A DNA stretch of 64,000 nt from Stratiformator vulcanicus (GCF_007744515.1 NZ_CP036268.1:5100201-5164200); one strand, 5' to 3'; positions 18,012 to 28,232 are shown, numbered from the stretch's first letter. Numbers and translations: made by a program. Notes: a model not told the origin generated them from the sequence alone.

Positions 18012-18446
18012 ATGCACCACCTACTCCTCATTCACGCCGCGGCGACCTGGTATCTCGTCGGGCTGATCTGGACGGTTCAGGTCGTCCATTATCCGTTGTT
18101 CGGCAACGTCGGGGTCGAAAAGTTCGTCGACTACGAACGCGAACATACCGAGCGGATCAGCTTCGTGGTGATCGCCCCGATGCTGATCGAACTGGCGACC
18201 GCGTTTTTAATTGCCATGCCGTGGCTGATCGGGCTCGAATTGAAGCGAGATCAAACGGTGGCCTGGCTCGGTGTGGGACTGGTCGCCTTGATTTGGCTGT
18301 CGACGTTCGTATTACAAGTGCCCCAGCATACGAAGCTGGGAGCGGGTTTCGATGAGACTGCCCATCGGATCCTCGTCACCACGAATTGGATTCGAACACT
18401 GGCTTGGACGCTGCGCGGCGGGATTGCGCTGTGGTTATTGAGATGA
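18012..18446 (+). CDS. four-helix membrane protein
   Basis: 144 residues with four predicted transmembrane helices (LLLIHAAATWYLVGLIWTV, ISFVVIAPMLIELATAFLIA, VAWLGVGLVALIWLSTFVL, and the C-terminal LAWTLRGGIALWLL). Conserved-looking polar residues are in the helix-1 QVVHYPLF and in QVPQHTKL. It starts eight bases after the DUF4058 stop, so the two are probably co-transcribed. The family is widespread as a hypothetical inner-membrane protein. I assign no function. Confidence 0.78.
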   Translation: MHHLLLIHAAATWYLVGLIWTVQVVHYPLFGNVGVEKFVDYEREHTERISFVVIAPMLIELATAFLIAMPWLIGLELKRDQTVAWLGVGLVALIWLSTFVLQVPQHTKLGAGFDETAHRILVTTNWIRTLAWTLRGGIALWLLR

Positions 18447-18470
18447 CTCAGCAACATTTTGGCCCGCGTC

Positions 18471-19103
18471 TTATTTCATCTCGTCGCGTTCCTGCGCTGT
18501 AAAGTCATTGCTGACCGTTTCGCCGGAACGTCGCTGTCTTCGCATCCGCGAGACCTTCGCGCTGGTCATCGCGTAGGCGGCGGCGACCTTATCTTGGGCG
18601 AAGTTGGCCGCCCCGGATGCGTGCATCCCCATGCCGCCGGCTTCGGCGAAGGCGTCCTGGTTGGCGCCGAGGAACGTGAATTGCCAGTTGTAGTCTTTCT
18701 GCTGGCGTTCGATCATGTTCCGGAGTTGGCCCTTATCGAACTCACGGCTGGAATTCTCATGCCCGTCGGTCATGATCACGAAAATCACAAGGCCCGGGCG
18801 ATCCTGCTCACTCATTCTTGAGAGCCGCTCGCCCGTTTCGTTGATCGCGCGGCCTACGGCGTCGAGCAGCGCCGTCATGCCGCGAGGCACAAGTTCGTAC
18901 TTCGGCACGTCTCCAATCGGGACGCCGCGGTGGACGAACTCGTACTCGGTGTCGAACTGCACGAGCGTGAGAACAGCGTCGCCTTCCTCAAGTGCCTGTT
19001 CAGAGATAAACGAATTCACGCCCCCTTCAGCATCGGAATGAACCTGCTGCATCGATCCGCTGCGGTCGACGACAAGGGTGATGTCGGTGAGATCCTGTTT
19101 CAT
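18471..19103 (-). CDS. von Willebrand factor A domain protein
   Basis: 210 residues, AAAGGA upstream of the ATG. The MIDAS metal site is complete: DRSGSM (~residues 13-18), Thr in RGMTALLDAV, and Asp in IMTDGHEN. The protein is a bare vWA domain without signal peptide, followed by a basic C-terminus (KVSRMRRQRRSGE). Stand-alone cytoplasmic vWA proteins of this type occur near MoxR ATPases or tellurite-resistance-like clusters, but neither is present here. It converges on the membrane protein gene with a 24-bp gap. Confidence 0.88.
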   Translation of the reverse strand: MKQDLTDITLVVDRSGSMQQVHSDAEGGVNSFISEQALEEGDAVLTLVQFDTEYEFVHRGVPIGDVPKYELVPRGMTALLDAVGRAINETGERLSRMSEQDRPGLVIFVIMTDGHENSSREFDKGQLRNMIERQQKDYNWQFTFLGANQDAFAEAGGMGMHASGAANFAQDKVAAAYAMTSAKVSRMRRQRRSGETVSNDFTAQERDEMK

Positions 19104-19272
19104 GGCGAAGTCCTTTCGAAGTGACGATTTGAGATGACTTCTATTGAGACGCGATTTGATGGCAGCCGGTTCACAGATTTCGGCGAGTTCGATCGTTAAG
19201 CCAACATGTGTGAAGACATTCGCTCAATGCCGGCCAACTTCGGCTTCTGAAAAATCTTCGAGGAATTGCTTC

Positions 19273-20505
19273 TCACAACCGTTCGACGGCGTCAGCCGCT
19301 CGCCGGAGCCCCTCCGATGCCGACAGCCGCCTGCTCAACTCCTCGGCCCGGCGCTGCATCTGTTCGTCAGCCAATAATTGTCGAAGAGCATCCGCGGCAC
19401 CACGTCGGTTAAATCGCGGCATAGGGACCGTTAAACCAATTGCCAGACGCTCTAAGCGGCTGGCGTTGTCCGGCTGATCATTCGCGATGGGCACGATAAG
19501 CTGCCGGACGCCCGCGGCGATCGCTTGCGCGACAGTGCCGATTCCGCCGGGATGAACAATCGCCGAGACGTGCGGCAGCAGTTCTGAGAGCGGCACGTAG
19601 TCCACCAAATTAATTGATTCCGGCAGAGACTTGGGTCGGTTTTCGCCGAACCTCGTCAATAAAATAGCCGGTCGCTTGATCATATCGCAGGCGGCGACAG
19701 CCTCACGGACGAAGCTCGCCGCTTGCCGGTTCGCCGTTCCGGGCGTGAAGACAATCGGCTGCGGGTGCCGGTTCAAAAACTGTTGTAAATTGGCCGGCAG
19801 TTCCGCTTCTTGATTCTCATCCCACAGCGGGAAAGAGGTCAGCGTCAATTGCCGTGGCCAATCGGGCTGCGATGGCCCGTACCATTCCGGCCACAGACCG
19901 AGCACCGAATCGGGCGAGTTCCACCAGCGAAACGTATTGCGTACTGGCGGGAGGCGGAGTTCCGAGCGAAGCTCATCCGTCACGCCACGAACGGCGGGAT
20001 CGACCACGACGTTGCGGCCGAACCACAACTGAAATCGGCGGACCCAGCGGGGAGCGTTCGCCGTGATGCCGTAGAGTGCCGGCGATTGGTAATCGCTCCA
20101 GAGCATCGACGGTTGCAAGTGGACGGTGACCAACTTGATCCCGAGCGACTCCTGTGCGGTTCGGGCGGCGAACCCGAACGCATTCGCAACGACAACGAGG
20201 TCTCCCTCGTGATGAAGTCGCTCGATCAACCGATACTGCTCCCGCAGAATCCGGCCGACGCCGTCATGTGTAAGAACGTTGAAACTCCGCCGCGGGTTTA
20301 ATAAATCGGGGTGCGTTGTCACGTATTCGTAGTCTTCTTCCGTTCCGAAGGGAACGAATTCAAGCCCCTGCCGCTCGGCGAGCCCTGCGAAGTGGGCACT
20401 GGTGGCGAGCGTGACGCGATGGCCGCGCCTTTTCAGTTCGAGTCCCAAGCCGACGAACGGGTGGACATCCCCGTGACTGCCGAACGGGAGCAGGAGCGCG
20501 TGCAT
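19273..20505 (-). CDS. GT1-type glycosyltransferase (UGT/MGT-like)
   Basis: 410 residues with the GT-B layout. The N-terminal PFGSHGDVHPFVGLGLELKRRGHRV is the acceptor domain opening. The C-terminal donor site reads YVPLSELLPHVSAIVHPGGIGTVAQAIAAGV and PIANDQPDNASRLE, equivalent to the HGGxGTxxEAL and DQ motifs of the UGT superfamily. The acceptor is likely a lipid, sterol or small molecule, but no neighbour indicates which. No signal peptide. Confidence 0.9.
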   Translation of the reverse strand: MHALLLPFGSHGDVHPFVGLGLELKRRGHRVTLATSAHFAGLAERQGLEFVPFGTEEDYEYVTTHPDLLNPRRSFNVLTHDGVGRILREQYRLIERLHHEGDLVVVANAFGFAARTAQESLGIKLVTVHLQPSMLWSDYQSPALYGITANAPRWVRRFQLWFGRNVVVDPAVRGVTDELRSELRLPPVRNTFRWWNSPDSVLGLWPEWYGPSQPDWPRQLTLTSFPLWDENQEAELPANLQQFLNRHPQPIVFTPGTANRQAASFVREAVAACDMIKRPAILLTRFGENRPKSLPESINLVDYVPLSELLPHVSAIVHPGGIGTVAQAIAAGVRQLIVPIANDQPDNASRLERLAIGLTVPMPRFNRRGAADALRQLLADEQMQRRAEELSRRLSASEGLRRAADAVERL

Positions 20506-20593
20506 GCGGAGCGAGGTATTGAAGAAAGGCCTTGAGAGATCGATACCATAAGCGGAAGCGGCAATGCGTCATAACCGTGGACGCGTATAAAAA

Positions 20594-20622
20594 CGCGGCG
20601 GCACCTTGAAGTACCCGCCGCG
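20594..20622 (-). terminator. intrinsic terminator of the CAP gene
   Basis: On the minus strand an 8-bp GC stem (arms 20615-20622 and 20594-20601) is followed by five T residues. It lies 37 bases after the CAP-domain stop. Confidence 0.8.
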
Positions 20623-20658
20623 ATTCAACCGAACTCGGCTCAAAATGTCGGCGGCCGC

Positions 20659-21543
20659 TCAGCGACCGTTATTAGCTTTGGACGGAATTTCGATCGCTTC
20701 TTCGACCTTTTCGGATGAGACGGCGAGCTCTCCGTCTTTCGAGGTGACCTCAAACTTGCGACCGTCAGCCTCCGCAAACTTCGCGAAGGGCTTGGACTGA
20801 AACTGTGGCTCCGCGGCATCGTCGTCGAGCGCGTAAAATGTCAACTCACCCGGCTGGCACATCCGGTAAATCCATCCGGCCCGAGCTGGAATTTTCATGG
20901 TCCGGTTGCCCCAGCGACATTGAATTGCCGACTGCGTCTTATTGAGAATCTTAAACCGAATCGACGCCGACTGCGGACGACCGAACAACTGCACCGCGTA
21001 ATATTTTCCTGACTTCTCACTCTGTCGAATCGCCACGGCTGTCTGAGTCACAGCCGGATGCAACATGTTCCGACGATGGCCTTCGCTGTTGATCCAACCT
21101 TCAGCAAATCGTTTCGCCAAGTCGGCCGTCTTGAAACCCTTGGAGCGAAATTGCAGGGCGATGTTCTCGGATGTGTGGCAATACTCATAACCGGTTGCCG
21201 CGACGCGTTCATGCGGCTTGCTGCCGTCGGCCTCGTGGCCGTATTCATCGTTTTCGGCCATGAACTTCGCAAATTCGACGGCCGCTTCATTCAACTTGTC
21301 ATTCTTTTTCAATGCATCACGCTCGTGCTCAGAGCGAAATTTATTCGTGCGCTCGATGATTAACTCGACGGCCCGGTCGAGGTCAGGGTCGACGGCGCCC
21401 GGCGATTCCCCAGAAGTTTCGGGCACCTTTTGCGTTGTCTCTTCCGCCAGAGCGAAGCTGCTACTGACATCAGCCGGGAATCGCACGGCAATCGTCAAGA
21501 CAAGCAAGGCCAGCGGAAGAAAAAATCTTGATTGAGAAAGCAT
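20659..21543 (-). CDS. secreted CAP (SCP/PR1) domain protein
   Basis: 294 residues with a signal peptide (RFFLPLALLVLTIAVRFPADV). The CAP domain spans ~50-180: NKFRSEHERDALKKNDKLNEAA, MAENDEYGHEADGSKPHERV, YCHTSENIALQ and WINSEGHRRNMLHPAVTQ. The conserved His in YGHEADG, the Glu in SENIA and the SEGHRRN signature are present. A ~110-residue beta-rich C-terminal extension follows, with no known motif (CQPGELTFYALDDDAAEP). Bacterial CAP proteins are extracellular and their activity is usually unknown. Confidence 0.9.
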   Translation of the reverse strand: MLSQSRFFLPLALLVLTIAVRFPADVSSSFALAEETTQKVPETSGESPGAVDPDLDRAVELIIERTNKFRSEHERDALKKNDKLNEAAVEFAKFMAENDEYGHEADGSKPHERVAATGYEYCHTSENIALQFRSKGFKTADLAKRFAEGWINSEGHRRNMLHPAVTQTAVAIRQSEKSGKYYAVQLFGRPQSASIRFKILNKTQSAIQCRWGNRTMKIPARAGWIYRMCQPGELTFYALDDDAAEPQFQSKPFAKFAEADGRKFEVTSKDGELAVSSEKVEEAIEIPSKANNGR

Positions 21544-21703
21544 GTTGCACCATCACAGTTACAGAACATCACTCTGTTGAACTTAAGGCACCAGACAGGG
21601 AAACGCAGCAGACAATTCGACAATAGCGTTCCTGCCGGTGGGCACGCTCGGAAATCTCCCCATGCAGCGCAATTCCCACCGACCGGCACCGACCGGCTCG
21701 GAC

Positions 21704-22810
21704 TTACTCCGAGACACCAGTCAGCCGGTGTTTGCGGACGACGTCCCACACCGTCTCCTGAAGTGCTTTGATCAACTCCGCATCCTGCTGCGGGTCGAAC
21801 ATCTCGTAAGGCTCTGTGGTCAACCCGACCGGGCTTTCCCCTGTCAGCGTCGCGTAGAACGTGAGAGCCGCGACGTAGGAGCCGATCGCTCCCGAGTCGG
21901 CCCCGTTGTGTGGTTGGTCGTTCAAGTGAACGCCGTCGGCGTAGAAATTGAGAACGCCCGCCTCGTGTTGGAACTCTTCGGGATCGAACGGCGACTTCCT
22001 ATTGTTATTTCGTCGGGCTTTTCGGAAGTAAGCCTGATTTCGCGCATAGAAGGGTTCGATTCCGGGTAATCGCCCCTCACGAATTCTCTCGTCGAGTTCG
22101 CAGAAGACATCGCCGAGCGGGACGATACGGACGGGAACCGGTAACTCGGGATGCCGCTCGTTGAGTCGATCGACGAGGGTCTCGAAGTACGCCCGGCAAT
22201 GCAGTCCTTCTTCGTACTTTTGCGAGTCCCACACCTTCCGGTAGGTTCCGGCTTCCAAAATGTCTTTGGCGGAAGGGAATGTCGCGTAGATATAAAATCG
22301 GTCGGTCGCGACGTTCTTGGTATTGGGATGCTGCCGATGCCAACCTTCATCACCGGGGACCGTCTCCCCACGAGCGTAGTCGATGAACTCACTTGCCGAC
22401 TGTAAGGCCCCGGCCGTGTACCACGGCCAACGGGATAAGACTTTCGGTTCCTCGTCTAACCGCTCGCGGTAGGGTTGCAGGACCACGGCGTCGAACTTGA
22501 AGTTCTTAAAAGCTTGATCGTACTCGCCGTAGGGCTTTTTAAGGTTGTACTTCCCTTCCCCCGGCTTGTTGCTGTGATTTCGCTTCGACAGATGCTTTTG
22601 CAACTGATGCCCACCGCCGAGCTGAATTCCGTAATCGTATTTGCCCCCGGCGGCTTCGAACAGTTGCGCCAGCCGTTCGACCGGGATATTTCGCGTCAGA
22701 CTGTTCCCGATGTGATAGACGCGAATATCCTTACCGGGCGGTCCGTCCGCGGCCGGAATCGAAGATGTCACCAGACAAAGACAAGCAGCTAATACGATCG
22801 AGCAGCGCAT
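21704..22810 (-). CDS. secreted SGNH/GDSL-like hydrolase
   Basis: 368 residues with an N-terminal signal peptide (MRCSIVLAACLCLVTSSIPAADG). VYHIGNSLTRNIP carries the nucleophile Ser in a GNSL block. FDAVVLQPYRE resembles the block with the oxyanion Asn region, and GVHLNDQPHN near the C-terminus supplies the catalytic DxxH (D-G-V-H). It is therefore a plausible periplasmic or secreted esterase or deacetylase. The polysaccharide or lipid substrate is unknown. Its neighbours are secreted proteins on the same strand but are too far apart to argue for one operon. Confidence 0.75.
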   Translation of the reverse strand: MRCSIVLAACLCLVTSSIPAADGPPGKDIRVYHIGNSLTRNIPVERLAQLFEAAGGKYDYGIQLGGGHQLQKHLSKRNHSNKPGEGKYNLKKPYGEYDQAFKNFKFDAVVLQPYRERLDEEPKVLSRWPWYTAGALQSASEFIDYARGETVPGDEGWHRQHPNTKNVATDRFYIYATFPSAKDILEAGTYRKVWDSQKYEEGLHCRAYFETLVDRLNERHPELPVPVRIVPLGDVFCELDERIREGRLPGIEPFYARNQAYFRKARRNNNRKSPFDPEEFQHEAGVLNFYADGVHLNDQPHNGADSGAIGSYVAALTFYATLTGESPVGLTTEPYEMFDPQQDAELIKALQETVWDVVRKHRLTGVSE

Positions 22811-23003
22811 AGGGCAATACGTCCGAGAGTTCGCGGCAAAAGACGACAGGTAAGATCAGCCGATCTCACTATCGTCGCCTGCAGGGCGGAGCGAATGCAA
22901 CACTATGGTGAATGCTTCGCATCGAAGCGCATTCACGCTCAATCCAAGGAAGAACCTTAACTGGCCGCAAAACACCGAGCGACCGGAGCCCGAACGGACT
23001 CGG

Positions 23004-24131
23004 CTACTCGTCTTCCGCATCGCGCGGCGGGCGGGAGGACTTGATCCACAGCAATGCCCGACCCTCTTCATCGCGCCGCAATTCGCGGTCGAGAAAGTGC
23101 GGCAGTGTCACGTCGCGAAGCACGATGCTCCAACTCGTTTTGCGCGGCCGAACCTTGACGGTCAGCTCGGCGGGATCGATCCCCGCTTTCGACAGACCGT
23201 CGTGGTCGATCAGAATCGGGATGTCGGTTTGCGCCTCGACCGCACGGAGGACGTCGGCGAGTTTGGCCTGCCGGAAATCGACGGCGACGACGCTAAACAA
23301 TGCCGGTGCAAAAGCGGCTCGATCGGCCCCTTCACCGTTCAACGTCCAGCCGACCGGCCATAGATCTTCGCCCTCATCGATCGATTCGACCATTAGCTTG
23401 ATGCCGCCCTCGGGAGTACGAAGGGGACGAAAGCCCAATCCGAATTCGTTCAGGACTGCGGCGAGGGTCGTGCCGACCGAGAGGTCCCTTGGAGAATGTT
23501 TGACGAAGCGATGATCGGTCTGCTTCATCGACTCCATCGCAGCAGCCGAGAACTTGAGTTGATACACCGACGGCAAACCCAGTTTTCGAATCGCCTCGGG
23601 TAGTTTCAGCCCGGTCACGTCGGCGGCAGCTTTTTCCGAAACCGCGGCGTAGAACTTATCGAATTGGGTCTTATTGAGTCCCCACATCGCTTTGCCGTCG
23701 GGCGTCCCCTGAGCGCCGAAGCTCTTGAGTTCGTCCAGCCACTCTTGCAATTCGGCGACGTCGGTCGGCTCGAATGTCTGCGATGGGAAGAGCAGTCGCC
23801 CGCGATCGTCGATCGCCCCGATCACCTTGACGGTGCGTAACGGTCCCCGTTTTTTCTCAGTGACCGAGATACCTTCGCCCGGCAGCCCGCGTCGGATTCG
23901 TACGGCATAGCCGAATCGTTCGAAGCGTTGGCTCCATCGCTGGGCGTCGAGTCCGATCCCTTCGGCAGAGATGATCTCGATCGAGAGGGTCGTCAGACCG
24001 GCATCGCTGCGATCGATCGTGCGGGGACGCGTTCCGCCACGGTACTGAAACGTCTGGGCGACAGCCTCAGTGACCGTGCCGGCGATCAGTGCCCCGACCA
24101 CAAGACTTGCCGGAATCAAAATCCGATGCAT
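23004..24131 (-). CDS. secreted protein with STN/secretin-like N-domain fragments
   Basis: 375 residues with a signal peptide (MHRILIPASLVVGALIAGTVTEAVA). Two regions resemble the STN fold of secretins and TonB receptors: VTGLKLPEAIRKLGLPSVYQLKF with LSVGTTLAAVLNEFGLGF, and AKLADVLRAVEAQTDIPILIDHD with WSIVLRDVT. The middle, NKTQFDKFYAAVSEKAAADV, is a linker. No secretin barrel domain is present and none is encoded nearby. It may be a periplasmic scaffold specific to planctomycetes. The fold assignment is by pattern only. Confidence 0.65.
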   Translation of the reverse strand: MHRILIPASLVVGALIAGTVTEAVAQTFQYRGGTRPRTIDRSDAGLTTLSIEIISAEGIGLDAQRWSQRFERFGYAVRIRRGLPGEGISVTEKKRGPLRTVKVIGAIDDRGRLLFPSQTFEPTDVAELQEWLDELKSFGAQGTPDGKAMWGLNKTQFDKFYAAVSEKAAADVTGLKLPEAIRKLGLPSVYQLKFSAAAMESMKQTDHRFVKHSPRDLSVGTTLAAVLNEFGLGFRPLRTPEGGIKLMVESIDEGEDLWPVGWTLNGEGADRAAFAPALFSVVAVDFRQAKLADVLRAVEAQTDIPILIDHDGLSKAGIDPAELTVKVRPRKTSWSIVLRDVTLPHFLDRELRRDEEGRALLWIKSSRPPRDAEDE

Positions 24132-24264
24132 GACATTAGCTCTGAGAGAATAGGCAGTTGCGCGCTTCTCTCTATGCTATGCCGAACGGGCGAGCAGAGG
24201 CGAGAGGAATTTTGGCGAAAGCCCGTCACCCCACACGCCTCACCCCTCTGGCGATGCTTCTCTG

Positions 24265-25074
24265 TTAGTACCGCTCAACGACACCGTCGATCGCAATGCG
24301 TTGGATGGGCCGGTCGTTTTCGATGACCCGCCGGACCGCTTCCAGTTGTGCTCGCATCTGCTGCCAGGAGGCCAGCACTTTCGCCCGGCTCAGGCCGACG
24401 GCCACTTCGCCGATCTGCTCTAAACCACGGCGAACGTCGGCCAGCGATGCCGCGGCGAGTTCGACGACATCAGCCAAGTAGCCCTCGAAGGGTTCCGAAT
24501 CTGCCACGGTCACCGGAACGTCAGGACGGGCGGCTTCAACAGGAATTTCAATCTCGCCCAGTTTCGCCACAACTACGGCGTCTTTTTCCAGAATGACGCC
24601 CGCCATCGTTGTGACTCCCTCGAAATCGGCCCGGCTCGTCGCGATCACGAATCCGAGGGCTTCCTCCAGACCCGCGGTCAGCACCTCGGCCGCTGAGTCC
24701 GACGGTAAGTGCGCCGCGTGTCGGTCCGCCATTTTCTTCACCACCGGCCCCCATGCCGCCACGGTCATCTCCCCGTGCAGCCACAGATCGCAAGCGAGAT
24801 TGAATTCCCGATCGGACGGGACGGCCACGATCTCGCGCTTCGGCTCAACCGGTCGCTTCGACCACTCGCAGCCCCCGGCGGTGGCGATCGAGAGACGTTG
24901 AAAGTGATCGGAGAGCAACACGAGATCTTCGCCGATCTCATCGCTCCATCCGGGAATCGCCTTCGGCAGCGGCGCCGCCGATGCCGGTCCCGCCAAATAA
25001 GCCCCCGCCTGTAGCACCGTCAGCATGGTGATCATCGTTCGAACAGCGCGATCGGTCAGCAGGGTAATCATCAT
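24265..25074 (-). CDS. secreted hypothetical protein
   Basis: 269 residues. I start at the ATG at 25074 because it is followed by a signal-peptide-like segment ending PASAAPLPKA; an upstream frame to 25281 has a Cys/Pro-rich leader that looks non-coding. The mature part contains an alternating alpha/beta region (REIVAVPSDREFNLACDLWLHGEMTVAAW) and a C-terminal helical stretch (SLADVRRGLEQIGEVAVG). No family recognised. It is the gene next to the STN-like protein on the same strand, 133 bp upstream, so the two may be co-expressed. Confidence 0.6.
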   Translation of the reverse strand: MMITLLTDRAVRTMITMLTVLQAGAYLAGPASAAPLPKAIPGWSDEIGEDLVLLSDHFQRLSIATAGGCEWSKRPVEPKREIVAVPSDREFNLACDLWLHGEMTVAAWGPVVKKMADRHAAHLPSDSAAEVLTAGLEEALGFVIATSRADFEGVTTMAGVILEKDAVVVAKLGEIEIPVEAARPDVPVTVADSEPFEGYLADVVELAAASLADVRRGLEQIGEVAVGLSRAKVLASWQQMRAQLEAVRRVIENDRPIQRIAIDGVVERY

Positions 25075-25351
25075 GAAAGACTCCGGTTCGATAGCGGGGG
25101 CAGGCCGGGGAGAACAGGAAAGCTGGGGCGGCGATACAAGATATATCGGAGCCTGCCGATCGCACCTTGCCCCATCCAACGGTCCGATCGCGAAAAGCTG
25201 GCGAATGGCGTAAACAGGGGCGCATAGTCCGACCGGGCGGAGCAACCCGACTTTTCCGGCTCGCTCTGTGCCGGTCCGCAATACCTTCCCGCAAGTCGGT
25301 GCGTTATCCTCAAGGATTCCCGATCGTCAGCCGAAGCCCCTCCGTCGACCG

Positions 25352-26629
25352 ATGCAAGAGCCGCTTTCCATTCGTCCCGTTTCCAAACCGGTCGAGGGCT
25401 CGGTCCGCCCGCCCGGCTCGAAGAGCATCACGAATCGCGCGCTGGTCGTCGCCGCGCTGGCCGATGGTCGCTCCACCCTGACGGGTGTTCTCGACAGTGA
25501 CGACACGCGGGTGATGATCGAAAGCCTGCGCCGGCTCGGACTGAACATTCATCAGGACTTCGATGCTCAGACGGTCGTGATCGATGGCTGCGGTGATTGT
25601 ATTCCCCGCAAAGAGGCCCAACTGTTTCTGCAAAACAGCGGCACAAGCATCCGATTCCTCACCGCCCTGTGCGCCGTCGGTGACGGGCGGTACCGACTCG
25701 ATGGCAATGAGCGGATGCGTGAGCGCCCCATCGGCGATCTCGCGCGAACCTTGACCGCGCTCGGAGCCGAAGTCACCTGTGAAAACAAGAACGATTGCCC
25801 GCCGGTCATTGTCGCCGGCCCGCCACTCCCCGGAGGCACGGCCGAGGTCGCCGGCAATATCTCGAGCCAGTACCTCAGCGCCCTCTTAATGGCCGCCCCT
25901 GCCGCGCGCGGAGTGGTCGAACTCGACATTAAAGGCGAACTCGTCTCGAAACCTTACGTCGACATGACACTACGCGTCATGGAGTCATTCGGCGGCGGCG
26001 TGATGGCCGATGGCTATGAGAAGTTCACGATCGCTCCGCACGCCTATCAGGAGACGAATTACGACATCGAGCCAGACGCTTCCGCGGCGAGTTACTTCTT
26101 CGGCGCGGCGGCGATCACCGGAGGCCGCGTCACCGTCGAGGGCCTCAATCGCGATGCCCTGCAGGGTGATGTGCTTTTCGTTGACGCCTTAAAACAGATG
26201 GGCTGCACCGTTGAAGAAAGCGAGTCGTCGATCACCGTCACCGGCGGATCACTGCACGGCATCGATATTGATATGAATGCCATCAGCGACACGGCTCAAA
26301 CTTTGGCCGCCGTTGCCGTATTCGCCGACGGGCCGACAACGATCCGCAACATCGCGCACGTGCGACACAAAGAAACCGATCGCATCGCCGCGGTCGCCGC
26401 TGAGCTCCGAAAATTAGGACAAATCGTCGAAGAATTTGACGACGGCCTCACCATCACGCCCCGCCCCATCACTCCCGCCACGATCGCCACCTATGACGAC
26501 CATCGCATGGCGATGAGTTTCGCTCTGATCGGTTTAAAAGCCGACGGCGTTCAAATCGCCGACCCCGGCTGCACCGCGAAGACCTATCCGCGGTATTGGG
26601 ACGACCTGAAAACGCTGACGGGAAACTGA
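25352..26629 (+). CDS. aroA: 3-phosphoshikimate 1-carboxyvinyltransferase (EPSP synthase)
   Basis: 425 residues from the ATG at 25352. The upstream part of the frame is discarded since similarity begins at [19 protein letters not shown]. It transfers the enolpyruvyl group of PEP to shikimate-3-phosphate in aromatic amino acid synthesis. Signatures are [12 protein letters not shown] (the active-site Lys and Ser), [14 protein letters not shown] (usually LGNAGTxxR; here N-S-G-T), [39 protein letters not shown] and DDHRMAMSF. The NSGTS variant of the PEP loop is an Asn-Ser instead of Asn-Ala substitution. The TauE-like exporter gene follows by 12 bp. Confidence 0.95.
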   Translation: MQEPLSIRPVSKPVEGSVRPPGSKSITNRALVVAALADGRSTLTGVLDSDDTRVMIESLRRLGLNIHQDFDAQTVVIDGCGDCIPRKEAQLFLQNSGTSIRFLTALCAVGDGRYRLDGNERMRERPIGDLARTLTALGAEVTCENKNDCPPVIVAGPPLPGGTAEVAGNISSQYLSALLMAAPAARGVVELDIKGELVSKPYVDMTLRVMESFGGGVMADGYEKFTIAPHAYQETNYDIEPDASAASYFFGAAAITGGRVTVEGLNRDALQGDVLFVDALKQMGCTVEESESSITVTGGSLHGIDIDMNAISDTAQTLAAVAVFADGPTTIRNIAHVRHKETDRIAAVAAELRKLGQIVEEFDDGLTITPRPITPATIATYDDHRMAMSFALIGLKADGVQIADPGCTAKTYPRYWDDLKTLTGN

Positions 26630-26641
26630 CAGACCGGCGTT

Positions 26642-27517
26642 ATGTTCGATCCCACAATTCACCCGGCCGCCGCCCTGATTGGTCTGATCGTCGGTCTGCT
26701 CTCCGGCCTGTTCGGTGTCGGCGGCGGCTTTTTGCTCGTCCCAGTCCTCACTGTCATTCTCGGAGTGCCGGTCGAGATCGCCGTCGGCTCCAGCGCGTGC
26801 CAGGTGCTCGGCCCCGCGACGACGGCTCTATTGACACGACGACCAACGCGGGAGACCTTCCGCCTGCCACTGGTCATTACCGGCGGTCTGTTCATCGGCG
26901 TAATCGCCGGGGCGTGGTTCCTCGGCATCGCCAAACAGGCCGGCACGATTACATTCTTCAGCCGAACCCTTCCCGCCGCCGATCTGGCGGTCATGGGAAT
27001 TTACTTTGTTCTCTTCGTCGTGCTGGGCGTCTTTTCGATTGTGGAATCGGGGCAGTCGGCGGGGCGGATGGTTCACCTGCTCGGCGTTCCGGCTCGTGCG
27101 AAGATTCCGCCAATGTCTTACTTCGAAGGTTGCCGACGTCGGCTGTCTGTGCCGGTCATTTGCTGGCTCGGCCTAATTACGGGCGCGCTTTCCGGCCTGC
27201 TCGGGATGAGCGGCGGGCTGGTCTTAATACCCGGTCTGATCTATTTGCTCGGGATGCAAACCTCGAAGGCGACCGCCGCCTCCTTGGTTATTGTCTGGCT
27301 TATTTCGTTCCAAGCCACAATCGCCCACGCCTGGGCCGATCGCATCGACCTGCCCCTCGTGGCCGCGCTACTGCTCGGGGGAACCATCGGGGCACGCCTC
27401 GGCACGATGATCGCCGCAAAAACCCACGCCCGCACCTTAAGAGGCCGCTTCGGCTGGCTACTACTTGCCGCCGCCGGGCTGACCGGGTATCGGTTGTGGG
27501 TGATTCTTACCCAATAA
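26642..27517 (+). CDS. TauE/SafE (TSUP) family anion exporter
   Basis: 291 residues with about eight transmembrane helices in two repeats. Each repeat opens with the family motif: [21 protein letters not shown] and [22 protein letters not shown], followed by [10 protein letters not shown] and [12 protein letters not shown] proteins export sulfite, sulfoacetate or other organic anions. It begins 12 bp after aroA and is likely co-transcribed. Substrate cannot be read from sequence. Confidence 0.92.
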   Translation: MFDPTIHPAAALIGLIVGLLSGLFGVGGGFLLVPVLTVILGVPVEIAVGSSACQVLGPATTALLTRRPTRETFRLPLVITGGLFIGVIAGAWFLGIAKQAGTITFFSRTLPAADLAVMGIYFVLFVVLGVFSIVESGQSAGRMVHLLGVPARAKIPPMSYFEGCRRRLSVPVICWLGLITGALSGLLGMSGGLVLIPGLIYLLGMQTSKATAASLVIVWLISFQATIAHAWADRIDLPLVAALLLGGTIGARLGTMIAAKTHARTLRGRFGWLLLAAAGLTGYRLWVILTQ

Positions 27518-27550
27518 TCCGGCCGCCAGCTTCATCGAATTTCGCCTCAC

Positions 27551-28186
27551 ATGAATTCTGGACTCACAGAAATCACGACCTGCGCCTCAGAAGTGAATGC
27601 GAATCACCTTAAGGCTGTGCTTGCAGCTGAGGGGATTGAAGCATTCGTGGCCGGTGGCAGGGCCGAGACGATGATGTCTTACGTCGGCGTTGCTTTGGGC
27701 GGTGTGAATCTCCTGACTCGACCTGCACAAGCCGAAGCGGCACGAGAGATAATTTCGGGCCGACAACACTCGAATGACGCCACACAGCCCGATTGGTATT
27801 GCCGCGACTGCAAGGTTGCCGTTGACTGCGGCTTCGAGTGCTGCTGGTCGTGCGAACAATCGCGAGGTCTTGTCGGCGGTGAGATTCCGCCTGGCGAGAT
27901 CGATTCCGATGAAGAAGCACTCGGTGAAATCGCCGAGGTGGACGCCGCCGATATCGAAGCCCGCGTGACGAGAGCCTATCGAGCGGCTCTATTCGGCATC
28001 GGGCTGTTCCCCGGCTTTCTACACCTCTACTCGAGCTACTTATTGAATTCTGTCATTGGGCACTTCCACGCAATGAGCCTACCGACGGTTCGTCGCTGGT
28101 ATGCGGCAATGATCGTCAATATTGCCATGATTTTCGTCATACACTACGTGCTGCTGTACTACGGCCTCCCGGCTTTTACGGATTAG
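27551..28186 (+). CDS. DUF2007 domain, zinc ribbon and membrane anchor protein
   Basis: 211 residues. Residues ~1-70 match DUF2007 (EITTCASEVNANHLKAVLAAEGIEAFVAGG, LLTRPAQAEAAREII), an uncharacterised putative signalling domain. A Cys-rich stretch follows (YCRDC, then CCWSC), a likely zinc ribbon. After an acidic linker two C-terminal transmembrane helices (RAALFGIGLFPGFLHLYSSYLL and WYAAMIVNIAMIFVIHYVLLYYG) anchor it. It lies 33 bp downstream of the exporter gene. Confidence 0.78.
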   Translation: MNSGLTEITTCASEVNANHLKAVLAAEGIEAFVAGGRAETMMSYVGVALGGVNLLTRPAQAEAAREIISGRQHSNDATQPDWYCRDCKVAVDCGFECCWSCEQSRGLVGGEIPPGEIDSDEEALGEIAEVDAADIEARVTRAYRAALFGIGLFPGFLHLYSSYLLNSVIGHFHAMSLPTVRRWYAAMIVNIAMIFVIHYVLLYYGLPAFTD

Positions 28187-28232
28187 TCGCCCGAACCGAG
28201 ACGGCAACGGGCGTAGCATCATCTCAACTTCT

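Noticed and set aside
26596..27612. 338-residue frame overlapping the TauE-like gene in another frame
   Set aside because: Arg-rich composition with no hydrophobic pattern. The alternative frame has the eight-helix TSUP layout.
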